From: CAZICM01 sp964537685 | GTDB lineage: Bacteria; Myxococcota_A; Polyangia; Polyangiales; Polyangiaceae | Direction: 5' to 3' | Length of the DNA: 64,000 nucleotides | Assembly (NCBI GenBank): GCA_964537685.1 | Contig: CAZICM010000010.1 | Coordinates: 1-64,000, forward strand | In this document: one piece after another, positions 27,122 to 36,122 of the stretch | Layout: the number at the start of each line of letters is the position of its first letter | How positions within the stretch are numbered: position 1 is the stretch's first letter | Notes under the pieces: model-generated | The model's input: only the letters and a program-made list of their open reading frames with translations | What the model was told of the DNA's origin: nothing | The model's database searches: none | Position numbers and translations under genes: made by a program

Positions 27122-27738
27122 TGATAGATGAGCTCGAGTTGTTGTGCGGTTAGGGGTTCTGCGGTGACAGCAGGATCACCAAGGATGGGCATGAGAAGCG
27201 GCAATTTCCCGTAGGGGTTGGTCTCGCCCGCGGCCACCGCCAAATTGCCCAGAAGCTTTGAATCCTGGGGCGTTGCGCATGTGATGTACGGCCCCGCAGG
27301 CTTGTCGAATTGATACGCGAGCAGTGCTTCGCGGGACGCTGCCGCGTCTCCGGGGACGAGCAAGAGATCGCCTTGTACGTTTGCCGGATCCCCATGGCAT
27401 GCGACATCGGCGCATTTGGCAGAGCCCACGCTGTCGAAAATCGGTGTGAAGATGTCTTCTCCAAATCGCACCGCGCACACGCCGCCCTCGGCAGTGCAGC
27501 CGGTGCCTCCGCTTGAAGCCATGCCCGACGATCCTGTTTGGCACCGGCCCGCTGGACAGTCGGGATCGCCGAAAATCACAGGATCTTCCGATGCGCAGGC
27601 TGATACAAAAATCCCTGCGAGCACCGCGACAAGTGCGCCCGCCGCGAGGACAGAGGACGGCCATCCTTTGCGCTTTGTTTTTCCGAAGCGGGCCGCTCGC
27701 ATTGCAGTTTGCGTCTGAGTTTGCGTTCGAGGAATCAC
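27091..27738 (-). CDS. Lipoprotein with CX4CH motif, PSCyt1-like
   Basis: The 215-aa product has a long basic N-terminus, a hydrophobic stretch and lipobox VSAC (Cys48); a start at 27702 would shorten the N-terminus by 12 residues. After a Gly/Ser linker, C109-ADVA-C114-H115 is followed by GDPANVQGDLLL, the pattern of planctomycete-type cytochrome c (PSCyt1) domains but with four instead of two residues between the cysteines. It is the first gene of the barrel operon; its 3' end overlaps the barrel gene. It probably resides on the periplasmic face of a membrane. Confidence 0.8.
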   Translation of the reverse strand: MIPRTQTQTQTAMRAARFGKTKRKGWPSSVLAAGALVAVLAGIFVSACASEDPVIFGDPDCPAGRCQTGSSGMASSGGTGCTAEGGVCAVRFGEDIFTPIFDSVGSAKCADVACHGDPANVQGDLLLVPGDAAASREALLAYQFDKPAGPYITCATPQDSKLLGNLAVAAGETNPYGKLPLLMPILGDPAVTAEPLTAQQLELIYQWIVCGAPNN

Positions 27739-27847
27739 AGCTTTGAGGGCGCCATCATAATGGAATGCCGTTGTGCCGAAAGATTTTTAGTGCCGCTCAT
27801 GGGAATGGGTTACAACCCGGATGAATTGACTATCCAAAGCGGGCTTT

Positions 27848-29212
27848 TTAGAAGCCTTTGGCCACGAGGCGTTCAATTGTTCGGGTGGACATCGCCCCCG
27901 AAAGCACATCGGGCTCACGCAATAAAGCCTGATGGAGGGGAATATTGGTCCGAATTCCTCCGATGATGAATTCATCGAGAGCACTTCTCATTTTCGCGAT
28001 GGCCTCGGGCCTGTTGGCTCCATACGTAATGACTTTCGCGAGCAGCGCGTCGTAACAGCTCGGCACGACCCAGCCTCCGTACACACCAGAATCGACGCGA
28101 ACCCCAAAGCCTCCCGGCGGATGGTACTCGGTGATTTTGCCGGGCCACGGAGCAAAGGTACGGGGATCTTCCGCATTGATACGGCATTCAATCGAATGCC
28201 CTCGAAGCGGCCAGCTCATCTGTTTCGGCAAATCGAGTTCCATGCCCATTGCCGCGCGGATTTGCTGCTCGACCAAATCGACACCCGTTACCATTTCGGT
28301 CACTGGATGTTCGACCTGCACGCGCGTGTTCATTTCCATGAAGTAGAGCTCGCCCCGCTCATCCATCAAGAATTCAAGCGTGCCCAGAGACGTGTAGCCG
28401 GATTCGCGAATCGCAACACCGACGATTTCAGCCATCGCCGCCCGCTTTTCGGCGCTTAGCGAAGGACTCGGGGCTTCTTCAATCACCTTCTGGTGACGGC
28501 GCTGGAGCGAACACTCGCGCTCGCCGAGTACCCACACGTTTTGATGCTGATCCGCCAGAATTTGAAACTCAATATGCTTGGGCTCTTCGACGAAGCGCTC
28601 GAGAAAGATGTCTGGGTTTTTAAAACCCGAAGCCGCTTCATGCGTGGCCGTATCGAAAGAGCGGCCAATGTCAGCAGGTCCGCGCACAACCCGCATTCCC
28701 CGCCCTCCTCCACCGCCGGATGCCTTTAAAATAATTGGATATCCAATGCGCTTAGCCTGATCCGCAGCATCGGCTGCGTCGCGCAGCACGCCTGTTCCAG
28801 GCAATAGCGGAAGCCCAAAACGCATGGCCAGGCTGCGCGAGGACACTTTGTCCCCCCATGCGCGCATCGCCTGAGGACTCGGCCCAATAAAGGCAATATT
28901 GCACTCCTTGCACAGCTCCGCGAAGCGCACATTCTCCGAGAGAAAGCCATAGCCAGGATGAATCGCGTCGGCTCCGGTGATCTCGGCGGCCGCCATGATG
29001 GCAAAGGTATTGAGATAGCTTTTGGAAGCCTCGGCCGGGCCAACACACACGGCCTCGTCGGCAAATCGCACATGCAGCGCGCCTGCATCGGCCGATGAAT
29101 GAATCGACACCGTACGGAGCCCAAGCGAGCGGCATGCGCGAATCACACGCATGGCAATCTCGCCCCGGTTTGCGATTAACACCTTCCGGAATGGGCGTGA
29201 TTCGGCGGACAT
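27848..29212 (-). CDS. accC: Acetyl-CoA carboxylase, biotin carboxylase subunit
   Basis: AccC carboxylates biotin on the carrier protein using ATP and bicarbonate, the first half-reaction of malonyl-CoA formation. The 454-aa protein has the full length of the family, with KVLIANRGEIAMRVIRAC at the N-terminus, the ATP-grasp loop GGGGGRGM, the ERECSLQRRHQKVIEEAPSP motif and EMNTRVQVEHPVTE. The ATG directly follows the accB stop (TAGATG). The C-terminal 20 residues after GGIRTNIPLHQALL are somewhat divergent but normal in length. Confidence 0.98.
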   Translation of the reverse strand: MSAESRPFRKVLIANRGEIAMRVIRACRSLGLRTVSIHSSADAGALHVRFADEAVCVGPAEASKSYLNTFAIMAAAEITGADAIHPGYGFLSENVRFAELCKECNIAFIGPSPQAMRAWGDKVSSRSLAMRFGLPLLPGTGVLRDAADAADQAKRIGYPIILKASGGGGGRGMRVVRGPADIGRSFDTATHEAASGFKNPDIFLERFVEEPKHIEFQILADQHQNVWVLGERECSLQRRHQKVIEEAPSPSLSAEKRAAMAEIVGVAIRESGYTSLGTLEFLMDERGELYFMEMNTRVQVEHPVTEMVTGVDLVEQQIRAAMGMELDLPKQMSWPLRGHSIECRINAEDPRTFAPWPGKITEYHPPGGFGVRVDSGVYGGWVVPSCYDALLAKVITYGANRPEAIAKMRSALDEFIIGGIRTNIPLHQALLREPDVLSGAMSTRTIERLVAKGF

Positions 29213-29695
29213 CTAGTTTTTGCGCACTTTGAACAGTTTTTGGCCAAACTCAACGGGCTTGCCGTTTTCAACCAAGATCTCGACCACGACGCCACTGCAG
29301 TCCGATTCAATTTCGTTCATCAGCTTCATCGCTTCGACGATGCACAGCGCCTGGCCTTCGCGGATCGAAGAGCCCACATCGACAAAGGGCGGCGCATCGG
29401 GGGATGGCGAGCGGTAAAAGGTGCCTACAAACGGCGAAGTTACATAGACAAGATTCACATCCAAGGGGACGGGCGATGCAGCCGGAGCGGGCGATGCAGA
29501 GGCCGTTACAGCGGATGCCGGGGGCGGCGCGGACAACTCCCCGCGAAACCCTATGCCGGGCTCGGCTCCTCCTCCTCGCGCATATCCACGCGCGAGGCGG
29601 ATGCGCACATGTTCGTCCTCGAACTCAAACTCGGTGACATTGCGCTTCTCCAAAATCCGAAGAAGCTCGCGAAGCTGATTGAGATCAATATTCAT
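29213..29695 (-). CDS. accB: Biotin carboxyl carrier protein of acetyl-CoA carboxylase
   Basis: The 160-aa product has an N-terminal helical domain, an Ala/Pro linker (about 50-78) and a C-terminal biotinyl domain with EAMKLMNEIE, in which Lys124 is the biotinylation site. It works with AccC in fatty-acid synthesis. It sits between aroQ and accC in a minus-strand operon, an order that is common in bacteria. No strong ribosome binding site is visible before the ATG at 29695. Confidence 0.97.
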   Translation of the reverse strand: MNIDLNQLRELLRILEKRNVTEFEFEDEHVRIRLARGYARGGGAEPGIGFRGELSAPPPASAVTASASPAPAASPVPLDVNLVYVTSPFVGTFYRSPSPDAPPFVDVGSSIREGQALCIVEAMKLMNEIESDCSGVVVEILVENGKPVEFGQKLFKVRKN

Positions 29696-29796
29696 CGCAG
29701 TAGGCCGAGCGCCTTTGAACCAAAGAGAGGCGCCCCTCTCAAGAAAAATCCCACGCCGAGCGGCTTATACCTGCCTGAGCCTTGTTTTCGAAGAGT

Positions 29797-30243
29797 TCAA
29801 GGCGTTTTTGTTTCGAGATGGGCGAGCAGGCCAAGGAACGCGAGCACATAAGACATCGCTCCAAAACCGGCCACCTTCGCAATGCATGCAGGGGCAATCT
29901 GAGAGTGATGGCGAAAGGGTTCGCGGGCTTCTGGATGGCTTAAATGCACTTCAACCGCAGGCAACCCCGCGCCCTTTAATGCGTCGAACAGCGCGATGGA
30001 TGTGTGGCTGTAGGCGCCTGCATTGATGAGCAGGCCGTCGGCGTGTTCATCGCGTGCCCGCCAAATCGCGTCAATGAGAGCGCCTTCGTGATTGGATTGG
30101 ACAAAATCAACAGAAACACGTCGCTGCTCGGCTTCCCGAAGCACCATCTTGTGCACGTCGGGGAGCGTCAGCGAACCGTAAATAGAAGGCTCTCGTGTTC
30201 CGATCCGATCGAGATTCGGCCCGGAGATAACAACGATGCGCAC
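29797..30243 (-). CDS. aroQ: Type II 3-dehydroquinate dehydratase
   Basis: AroQ dehydrates 3-dehydroquinate to 3-dehydroshikimate in the shikimate pathway. The 148-aa length fits type II enzymes. The N-terminal GPNLDRIGTREPSIYG contains the catalytic Tyr22 and the flexible-lid Arg; FVQSNHEG, INAGAYSHTSIA and EVHLSHPEAREPFR complete the active site. The start is GTG. It lies 12 bp after the Roadblock gene and 101 bp before accB. Confidence 0.96.
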   Translation of the reverse strand: MRIVVISGPNLDRIGTREPSIYGSLTLPDVHKMVLREAEQRRVSVDFVQSNHEGALIDAIWRARDEHADGLLINAGAYSHTSIALFDALKGAGLPAVEVHLSHPEAREPFRHHSQIAPACIAKVAGFGAMSYVLAFLGLLAHLETKTP

Positions 30244-30255
30244 GAAAAATCCGCT

Positions 30256-30618
30256 TTAGGCCAGCTCTTTGCGAATCAGCGGCACACGGGTGCGCAGCAT
30301 GTACCGCGCTTTGCCGAAATTCGCATCGGGTGTCAGCGAAAACGCCACAAAATAAGAGTCGCTTACGACGCGGATCAGCGTCGTTACTTTCTCGTTCTGA
30401 ATGGCCACTTCAGCCGTATCGCCGGCTTCCAGCATCTGCCCCGCGCGCTGAATCGCCTTCAGGACTACGCTGAATTCAATCCCAATGTTATTGATGTCGA
30501 AAGGAGCATCGGCCTTCGAATAACTGTCGACGGCGATCCCCTCGAAGTCCATCAGCAGCGTCGCGAGACCGCCATCGGTGTTCTCGACGACCTCCTTCAA
30601 TACCGTCTGAAAATCCAT
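30256..30618 (-). CDS. Roadblock/LC7-domain protein
   Basis: The 120-aa product (start MDFQTVL at 30618; an upstream ATG at 30669 would add 17 residues) is a single Roadblock/LC7 domain with the typical start, then GLATLLMDFEGIAVDSY and a C-terminal helix. The family includes MglB-like regulators of small Ras-like GTPases. No GTPase gene is adjacent, so the partner is elsewhere. It is the first gene of the run with aroQ, accB and accC and is divergent from the aconitase-like gene across about 258 bp. Confidence 0.88.
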   Translation of the reverse strand: MDFQTVLKEVVENTDGGLATLLMDFEGIAVDSYSKADAPFDINNIGIEFSVVLKAIQRAGQMLEAGDTAEVAIQNEKVTTLIRVVSDSYFVAFSLTPDANFGKARYMLRTRVPLIRKELA

Positions 30619-30876
30619 CGCGGCGAGCTTAACCAAAACACCGCCGGCCGGGAAAAGAATTGAGAACATTTGGCTCGCTCGTTTGCCTCTTGCTTCCTGG
30701 AGACAGCCAGGCCATGCCCGCGCCTAGGCTCCCGCCTTGACGCACGCCTTGACCCTCATCCCGCCAAGCGGATACCTTGCGGCCAATCCTTCGGTTTCGT
30801 CCGCGTAGGCAACGAAGCGCCGAAGACTCGGTACGTTTTTTTCTGAAGCCCATCAACTCAAGGACGCTCAACTTCT

Positions 30877-32742
30877 ATGCGCGCACGAGCCGGGGATCCT
30901 CCCCGCACGATGCCTCAAAAAATTCTCGCGGGAAGGGCAGCAGATCCGCATCTGCGCGGCGATCTTGTTCAAATCAAGGTCGATCAAGTTATCCTTTCGC
31001 GAGCTCCGTCCCGCGTCCTTGCCGAAGCTATTGCCGCGGGAATGAAGAAAACGCCGGTGGAAGTCGCTGTTGCCTACGATGGCACATGCATCACCGATGC
31101 CGCTTCCATCGAGGCCGCCGAACGCGGCCTTCCTCATTCGGTATCCGCCGAGCTTCCGGCCTACAGCGTGCCTATCGCGCGTCCGGGTATCGGATTTCCC
31201 GGACCGGTGCATCTCGAACGATTTGCCGCGCCGGCAAGGCTTGCGCTAACCGATGACACAAGGCTTTCACCGGTCGGCGGAATTGGAATGCTGGCGATCG
31301 TTGTATCGCCAAGCCAGCTCGGCCACGCCCTGGCAACAGGCAATGTCTGGCTAAGGCCGCCGCGCAGCGTGCAAATCCATTTGTCGGGCCGGGTCCGGCC
31401 TTTTGTGTGCGCGAGGGATGTGGCGCTGGAGCTCTTGCGCAAGGGCATACGCGACGTTGTTGAGCGCATCGAGCGGGAGCACGGCGCCCCTGTGGTTTTG
31501 GAATACGCTGGGCCAAGCGCGAGGCTTTTATCGGTTGGAGAGCGGGCTGTTCTCTGCGGGATCGCGCCTCAAGTGGGCGCGGCGGCGGCGCTGTTTGTCA
31601 GCGATGAAAAGACCGAAGTATTCCTGCGCGATCAACGGCGTTCCAAGGCTCACCGGGCTCTCAATCCAGATCCCGGCGCTCCGTGTGAAGAAGTTATTTC
31701 CATCGACCTTGCGACGGTCGATCCACTGCTGATGGACGAAACAGGCACCGTGCGGGCCGTGCGCGATCTCGCTGGAAAACCTGTTTCACAAGTGGTTTTA
31801 GGCGGAGACTCAGGCACAACGCTGCGCGACATGCTGGCCGCCGCGCTGCTCTTGAAATCCAAACGCGTTCCTTCGCGCCTCGATCTGCTCGTTGCACCTC
31901 CCTCGCGCCAAGTGCTCGAAGTGTTGGCTCAATCGGGCGCGCTCGTCGATCTTGTAGCCACCGGTGCGCGCATCATTGAGCCCGATCACCGGGTGATCAG
32001 CGCCGAAATCTATCCGCCGCCCGCGTCGGGCGTGTCGTTGCGCACCGCCGATCCAGAGCCGCATGAAAACCGTTCGACGCCGCCCTTCGTGGTGGCCTCC
32101 GCCGAAACGCTGGCCTACGCCGTCGCAACAGGAAACATAGGCGATCCCCGTTCATTCAAGCGGCCCGTTCGCGTGACCGTTCCGCGCGCGCTGCCCACGG
32201 ACGATGTGCTGGTTCTGCGCGATAAAAAAGGCGATCAGGCTTCTGCAAAAAGCGCCCCTGTGCTTGCCACACCCGCGCCTTGGAAGGGAGCTTCGGCCCT
32301 CACGCTCAAGCTTGTGGAGGGCGTGCCCGAGCGAACTTCCCCCCTTCGGGCCCTGCCCAAACCGGGAGCTTCGGACGAAGGCGAACAAGGTTTGGGCCTT
32401 ATTTTATCGAGCCTGGATGAAGTGCGCCTTGCAGCGGCTCAATATCTGAACATCCCCGCGCTGCGCGCCGTGTTCGCTGCCTTTATCCCCAGCGCAATCG
32501 TCGCTGAACTGGCCGGTGAAGGCATTGCCTGCTTCACGCTCGACGCCGACAAGCTTTCCGTTCTCAAGAGCTCGAAAGCCTTGAAATTGCCTTCATTCGC
32601 GCAATGGAGCGACGCTATCGCCGCCACGGCGGGCACTTCCAAAATCGAACTCCAATGGCTCACTAAAGGCCAGGAACGCACATGGATTCAGGCAGGAACG
32701 GCCCGCGTTGCGCCCGCTCCCGCCAAATCTTCGAGCCGTTAA
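30877..32742 (+). CDS. Aconitase/LeuC-fold protein lacking Fe-S ligands
   Basis: The 621-aa protein follows the order of an aconitase/isopropylmalate dehydratase large subunit: KILAGRA and VKVDQVIL at the N-terminus, GFPGPVHLER near 106-115, the LALTDDTRLSPVGGIG segment in the place of the DSHT region, GHALATGNVWLRPP, and VGAAAALFVSDEKTEVFL in the place of the GARxxxxxPDE stretch. The Fe-S loop GSCTNS is replaced by GGDSGT at 309-314, and the region that normally carries CxxC (about 380-403) has none. Cysteines occur only at 71, 178, 227, 270 and near 555. The DSH active-site motif is also changed to DDT. A catalytic dehydratase is unlikely. A start at 30910 is also possible. Confidence 0.85.
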   Translation: MRARAGDPPRTMPQKILAGRAADPHLRGDLVQIKVDQVILSRAPSRVLAEAIAAGMKKTPVEVAVAYDGTCITDAASIEAAERGLPHSVSAELPAYSVPIARPGIGFPGPVHLERFAAPARLALTDDTRLSPVGGIGMLAIVVSPSQLGHALATGNVWLRPPRSVQIHLSGRVRPFVCARDVALELLRKGIRDVVERIEREHGAPVVLEYAGPSARLLSVGERAVLCGIAPQVGAAAALFVSDEKTEVFLRDQRRSKAHRALNPDPGAPCEEVISIDLATVDPLLMDETGTVRAVRDLAGKPVSQVVLGGDSGTTLRDMLAAALLLKSKRVPSRLDLLVAPPSRQVLEVLAQSGALVDLVATGARIIEPDHRVISAEIYPPPASGVSLRTADPEPHENRSTPPFVVASAETLAYAVATGNIGDPRSFKRPVRVTVPRALPTDDVLVLRDKKGDQASAKSAPVLATPAPWKGASALTLKLVEGVPERTSPLRALPKPGASDEGEQGLGLILSSLDEVRLAAAQYLNIPALRAVFAAFIPSAIVAELAGEGIACFTLDADKLSVLKSSKALKLPSFAQWSDAIAATAGTSKIELQWLTKGQERTWIQAGTARVAPAPAKSSSR

Positions 32743-32779
32743 CCCCTTCAGTACACGCCGCGCTCCCGCCTTTCTCCTT

Positions 32780-32815
32780 GATCGAGGTGATCGAGGTGAT
32801 CGAGGTGATCGAGGC
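32780..32815. repeat. Four tandem 9-bp repeats
   Basis: The unit GATCGAGGT repeats four times (the last copy ends in C) in the 93-bp gap between two convergent genes. It is a short repeat likely to vary in copy number by slippage. It lies outside both reading frames. Confidence 0.85.
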
Positions 32816-32835
32816 AGGAGCGCCCTGTAGCGCGC

Positions 32836-34881
32836 TTATCCCTTCACGGGCGATAATGGCTTCAACATCTTAATGTTGTTCACCAAATCGCGGAAGCGAA
32901 TCGATTGTTCATTGATCTGCATGTCGAGAACGATCACCCGCTTGGTGATTTCATCCAGACGCGCCGATGCCTTCGCCAGCCGATCGGTCAAGTCTTTGCG
33001 AAGCTCATCGGCCGTCTTGTTCTTTTCGATCGCCCGAAGATTTCGCCTGAGTTCCTCGCTCTGATTCTCGAGTGAATTGCTCTCCGATTGAAGCTTTGTC
33101 CGCTCATCCAGCGCGGATTTGAGCTTGGCCCGCATCTCCCAAGCCGCCTTTAAATCGCGCACGACGCCCGCATCCGCCCGCGAATCGGCCATGTAGTTCT
33201 TCACGGCATCATCCGCGAGCTGCGACAGCCAATCGGCATAGCGCGTTTGAATACGGCGCTCATCCACATCCAACACAGCCGTCCCGCGCTTGGGAACGGC
33301 CAGCGGAACCAGCGCGCTGCCCGTGCCTAGATTGTCTTCCGTACCCTTGGGCGGCTCGTGCAAACGCGTGTTGTACAGCCTGGGATGCTTCACCATCGCC
33401 TTCGCATCCAAATCGCTTCCATTGCGGAATGCGTACTTGGTGTGAACCACCCAATCCCGCTCGATCTCGAGCTGCCCAGCTTCAATCTTCGCAATGCGGG
33501 CGCCTTCCTCGGTCTCGGTGCGGGTTCGCTCGACAGCCAAGCTTCGCTCCAGCGCAAAGGGCACCGTCGCCGTCGCCCCGGGCGGAAGAGGATCGACCAT
33601 CCCCTGCCCTAAAAACGCGCCATTTTCGAAGACCGCAATCGGTCCGCGCTCCAGCAATCCTTTGGTGTTGTTCGTAAAACGCGCAACGCGGAACGGATGG
33701 GAGCTCGAATCGGGGACACCGCCGTCGGGCGAATACAAAAAGATCGACTCACCCGGAACGCTCTTCGCGAGCAAGAGCACCATCGTGGCGCTTTTGTCGG
33801 GGATATCGACAGGAAAGGGGATGTCGTAGCGCGTTGTGCCCGCTTCCATCGCCACGGCCGCGAGGGCGCTCACATTGCGGGGCGCCGAGATTGATGGTCT
33901 CGGCATCGTCTCGCTCCGCGGCATAAACCCAGGCCCCGCGGGTTTTGGCGGAGGAGCCGCGGCACCTCCGTAAGGTGTGCTTACCGAGGCGCGCGCGCTG
34001 GCCATCGGACGGCCTTTTTTGTAGGGCCCCGCCGCTTTATCCTTGGCCTTTTCCTCGAACTTCGCCTCGGCTTCGGCCAGATCATCCAAGCGATAATCAT
34101 CGTCGGCTTCATCCGCGGCAGGAGCTTCGGCCGGAGGAGGCGGGGGAGGAGGCGCTCCTTGAGCCAGGCTTGTTTCGCCGATAGGCACTGCGGCGATGAC
34201 TTCACCTTGATCGGTAACCACAGGCCGCTCGGGAATCACCGGTTTTTCAAGCGTTGCTTGAAACGCAAGCGGAGCGCCGGCGATGAGTGAGAGCTTGACG
34301 CCCTTCCAATCCTCGCCCGACAGATTCTGCACGATGCCCCAAGCCTGCAAATCGGCTCCTTTGGCGTTGCCCGTTGTGTCGGAGTTGATCACCAAACGGT
34401 AAGAAGGCCGCCACACAGGCGTTTCCGCCACATAACCGACCGTTAAATCGTGCTCCTGGCCATCCAGCGAAAGCTTTACGGTCTCGAGCTTGTCCTTCTT
34501 TTTATCGGGCTTGCCATTCGAAGGCGGCGGCTTGAGCAGAATCTCATAGCGGCGGTTCGAAGACTCTTCTTCCTCCTCCGCGGCCTCATCTGGATCGTCA
34601 ATTTCCAGCGGAAAAGAAGCGCTTCTCACACTGCTTCCGCCCGCCTCAATCACCGCGAGCGTCGCCAGGAAATCGCCCACCTTTTCCTTGCGCACCCTAA
34701 AGGTAACTTCCTCGGCGGAGATGCGGCCCGCCCTTTCAAAATAGGCAACGCCGTTCCGGTAAATCACCACGCGCTGCAGACTCAAACCTGCCGCAGAGAC
34801 ATCTGGCCCGCGCGCACAACCCATGGAAAACAGCGAGGCCAGCGCTGCAATCTTCGCAATGCCTAGATAACGCAAGAACAT
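32836..34881 (-). CDS. DUF4139-domain lipoprotein
   Basis: The 681-aa product has lipobox SMGC (Cys22) and starts with the N-terminal strand region VVIYRNGVAYFER. The signature VGYVAETPVWRPSYRLVI followed by LQAWGIVQNLSGEDWKGVKL identifies a DUF4139 beta-rich domain. A Pro/Ala-rich linker with PPPPPPP and acidic stretches lies at about 240-330, the second half of the DUF4139 region at about 340-540, and the C-terminal 120 residues form a long coiled coil. It is an envelope protein of unknown function. The gene starts 14 bp after the stop of the next upstream gene, so the two form an operon. Confidence 0.87.
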   Translation of the reverse strand: MFLRYLGIAKIAALASLFSMGCARGPDVSAAGLSLQRVVIYRNGVAYFERAGRISAEEVTFRVRKEKVGDFLATLAVIEAGGSSVRSASFPLEIDDPDEAAEEEEESSNRRYEILLKPPPSNGKPDKKKDKLETVKLSLDGQEHDLTVGYVAETPVWRPSYRLVINSDTTGNAKGADLQAWGIVQNLSGEDWKGVKLSLIAGAPLAFQATLEKPVIPERPVVTDQGEVIAAVPIGETSLAQGAPPPPPPPAEAPAADEADDDYRLDDLAEAEAKFEEKAKDKAAGPYKKGRPMASARASVSTPYGGAAAPPPKPAGPGFMPRSETMPRPSISAPRNVSALAAVAMEAGTTRYDIPFPVDIPDKSATMVLLLAKSVPGESIFLYSPDGGVPDSSSHPFRVARFTNNTKGLLERGPIAVFENGAFLGQGMVDPLPPGATATVPFALERSLAVERTRTETEEGARIAKIEAGQLEIERDWVVHTKYAFRNGSDLDAKAMVKHPRLYNTRLHEPPKGTEDNLGTGSALVPLAVPKRGTAVLDVDERRIQTRYADWLSQLADDAVKNYMADSRADAGVVRDLKAAWEMRAKLKSALDERTKLQSESNSLENQSEELRRNLRAIEKNKTADELRKDLTDRLAKASARLDEITKRVIVLDMQINEQSIRFRDLVNNIKMLKPLSPVKG

Positions 34882-34896
34882 AGATTCCCTTCTACG

Positions 34897-36018
34897 CTAA
34901 ACCGGGCTGCTGCCCGAGGCGGCCTGCCGCCAGTCCGCCGGCAAATCGAGAAAGCCCTCGTTGCACAAAAACTCATAGAGTGCGTCACAAAACTCACCGC
35001 ACATCATGCTGAACACACGCGGATCGGTGATGAATTGAATCGTCTCTTCGCGCGCCGCTCCCGCTGTGTCCGCCAGGCGAAGCACCAGTTGATCCTCGGC
35101 AAAGCTCACCAGGCGGACCATAAAAGCGCGCTCAAATGCCGCGCGAAACGGGGGAAAACCTTCTACCGTCACTTTGTAGGCGTACTTCGAATCCCAGCTC
35201 TGCGCGTTTAGAATGATCTCGCGGGAAAAATCGTCGACTTTGGCCGAAAGCTGCTTGCAGAAAAAGTCGACCAAAATCGTGTGGAACACCGAAACAATGC
35301 GCTTGAGCTCGGTCGATCGGCGGGCCAAAAACGCATCCTGCATTTCCTTCGTGAATCTCGCGAGCAAATCAAAAGCCCGCTCTTTCACTTCGGCCGAGTC
35401 GTATTCAAAGCCTTCCAGCTCGTTCTTCAGCCGCGCCTCGTAGCGCGCAAGCAAATAGTAAATGGCCTGTTCGCCGTGGTGGATCACCTTGGCTTGGCCT
35501 TCTTGCCCGCGTGTCTTTTCATGAAGCTCTGACTGAAAAAACAAGCGCGCGAGCTTGCGGTGCATCTCTTTTAGGCGCCGCTCAACCAAGAGCGAAGGCG
35601 CATCCGGGCGGAATACCCGCGTGAGCAGCCTTCGAAGGATCTGCTCGTGCGAAGCCCGGATCGTCTCGCGATCCAAATTGCGCTCCGGCACAACAACCGA
35701 CGCCTGAAGCTGCTTCACCTGCGCCACAACCTGCGCCGTGATCGCATCCAGCTCGGGATTCGTTTCGAGCTCGGCCTTGTAATGGATGATGCGCGCCTTG
35801 ACTTGCTCTTCAAGCAATCCAAGCGCGGACTCCGTGATGTGATCCTTCAGCGCCTGACTTACGTTTTCTCCTGTGCGCAGCGCTATCGCCGGCGTGTTCA
35901 CGGCAACTGAATTCATGGCCTGGGAGAGCCCCGTCGAAACAAACGATCTGGTCGACGTGGGCGCACCGGCAGGTGGCGAATCGGGCTTTCGGCCTTGTGT
36001 CATCGAGCCCAGGAGCAT
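34897..36018 (-). CDS. Unknown helical protein
   Basis: The 373-aa protein has no signal peptide. The first 40 residues are Ser/Pro-rich; the rest is predominantly helical with many charged residues. An alternative ATG at 36003 would remove five residues. I do not recognise the family. It precedes the DUF4139 lipoprotein in the same operon and is divergent from the sulfatase-like gene (about 105 bp apart). The frame is supported by the absence of competing frames and by the coupling distance. Confidence 0.78.
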   Translation of the reverse strand: MLLGSMTQGRKPDSPPAGAPTSTRSFVSTGLSQAMNSVAVNTPAIALRTGENVSQALKDHITESALGLLEEQVKARIIHYKAELETNPELDAITAQVVAQVKQLQASVVVPERNLDRETIRASHEQILRRLLTRVFRPDAPSLLVERRLKEMHRKLARLFFQSELHEKTRGQEGQAKVIHHGEQAIYYLLARYEARLKNELEGFEYDSAEVKERAFDLLARFTKEMQDAFLARRSTELKRIVSVFHTILVDFFCKQLSAKVDDFSREIILNAQSWDSKYAYKVTVEGFPPFRAAFERAFMVRLVSFAEDQLVLRLADTAGAAREETIQFITDPRVFSMMCGEFCDALYEFLCNEGFLDLPADWRQAASGSSPV

Positions 36019-36122
36019 AACGGAATTGCTTAAAAAATGCGCCTAATATGCGGCCCGAAATCTCAAAAGGAGCTACAAGGCTCTCCGTCATGCGGACTCT
36101 GTTTGCAAATTCACGCCTCCCA

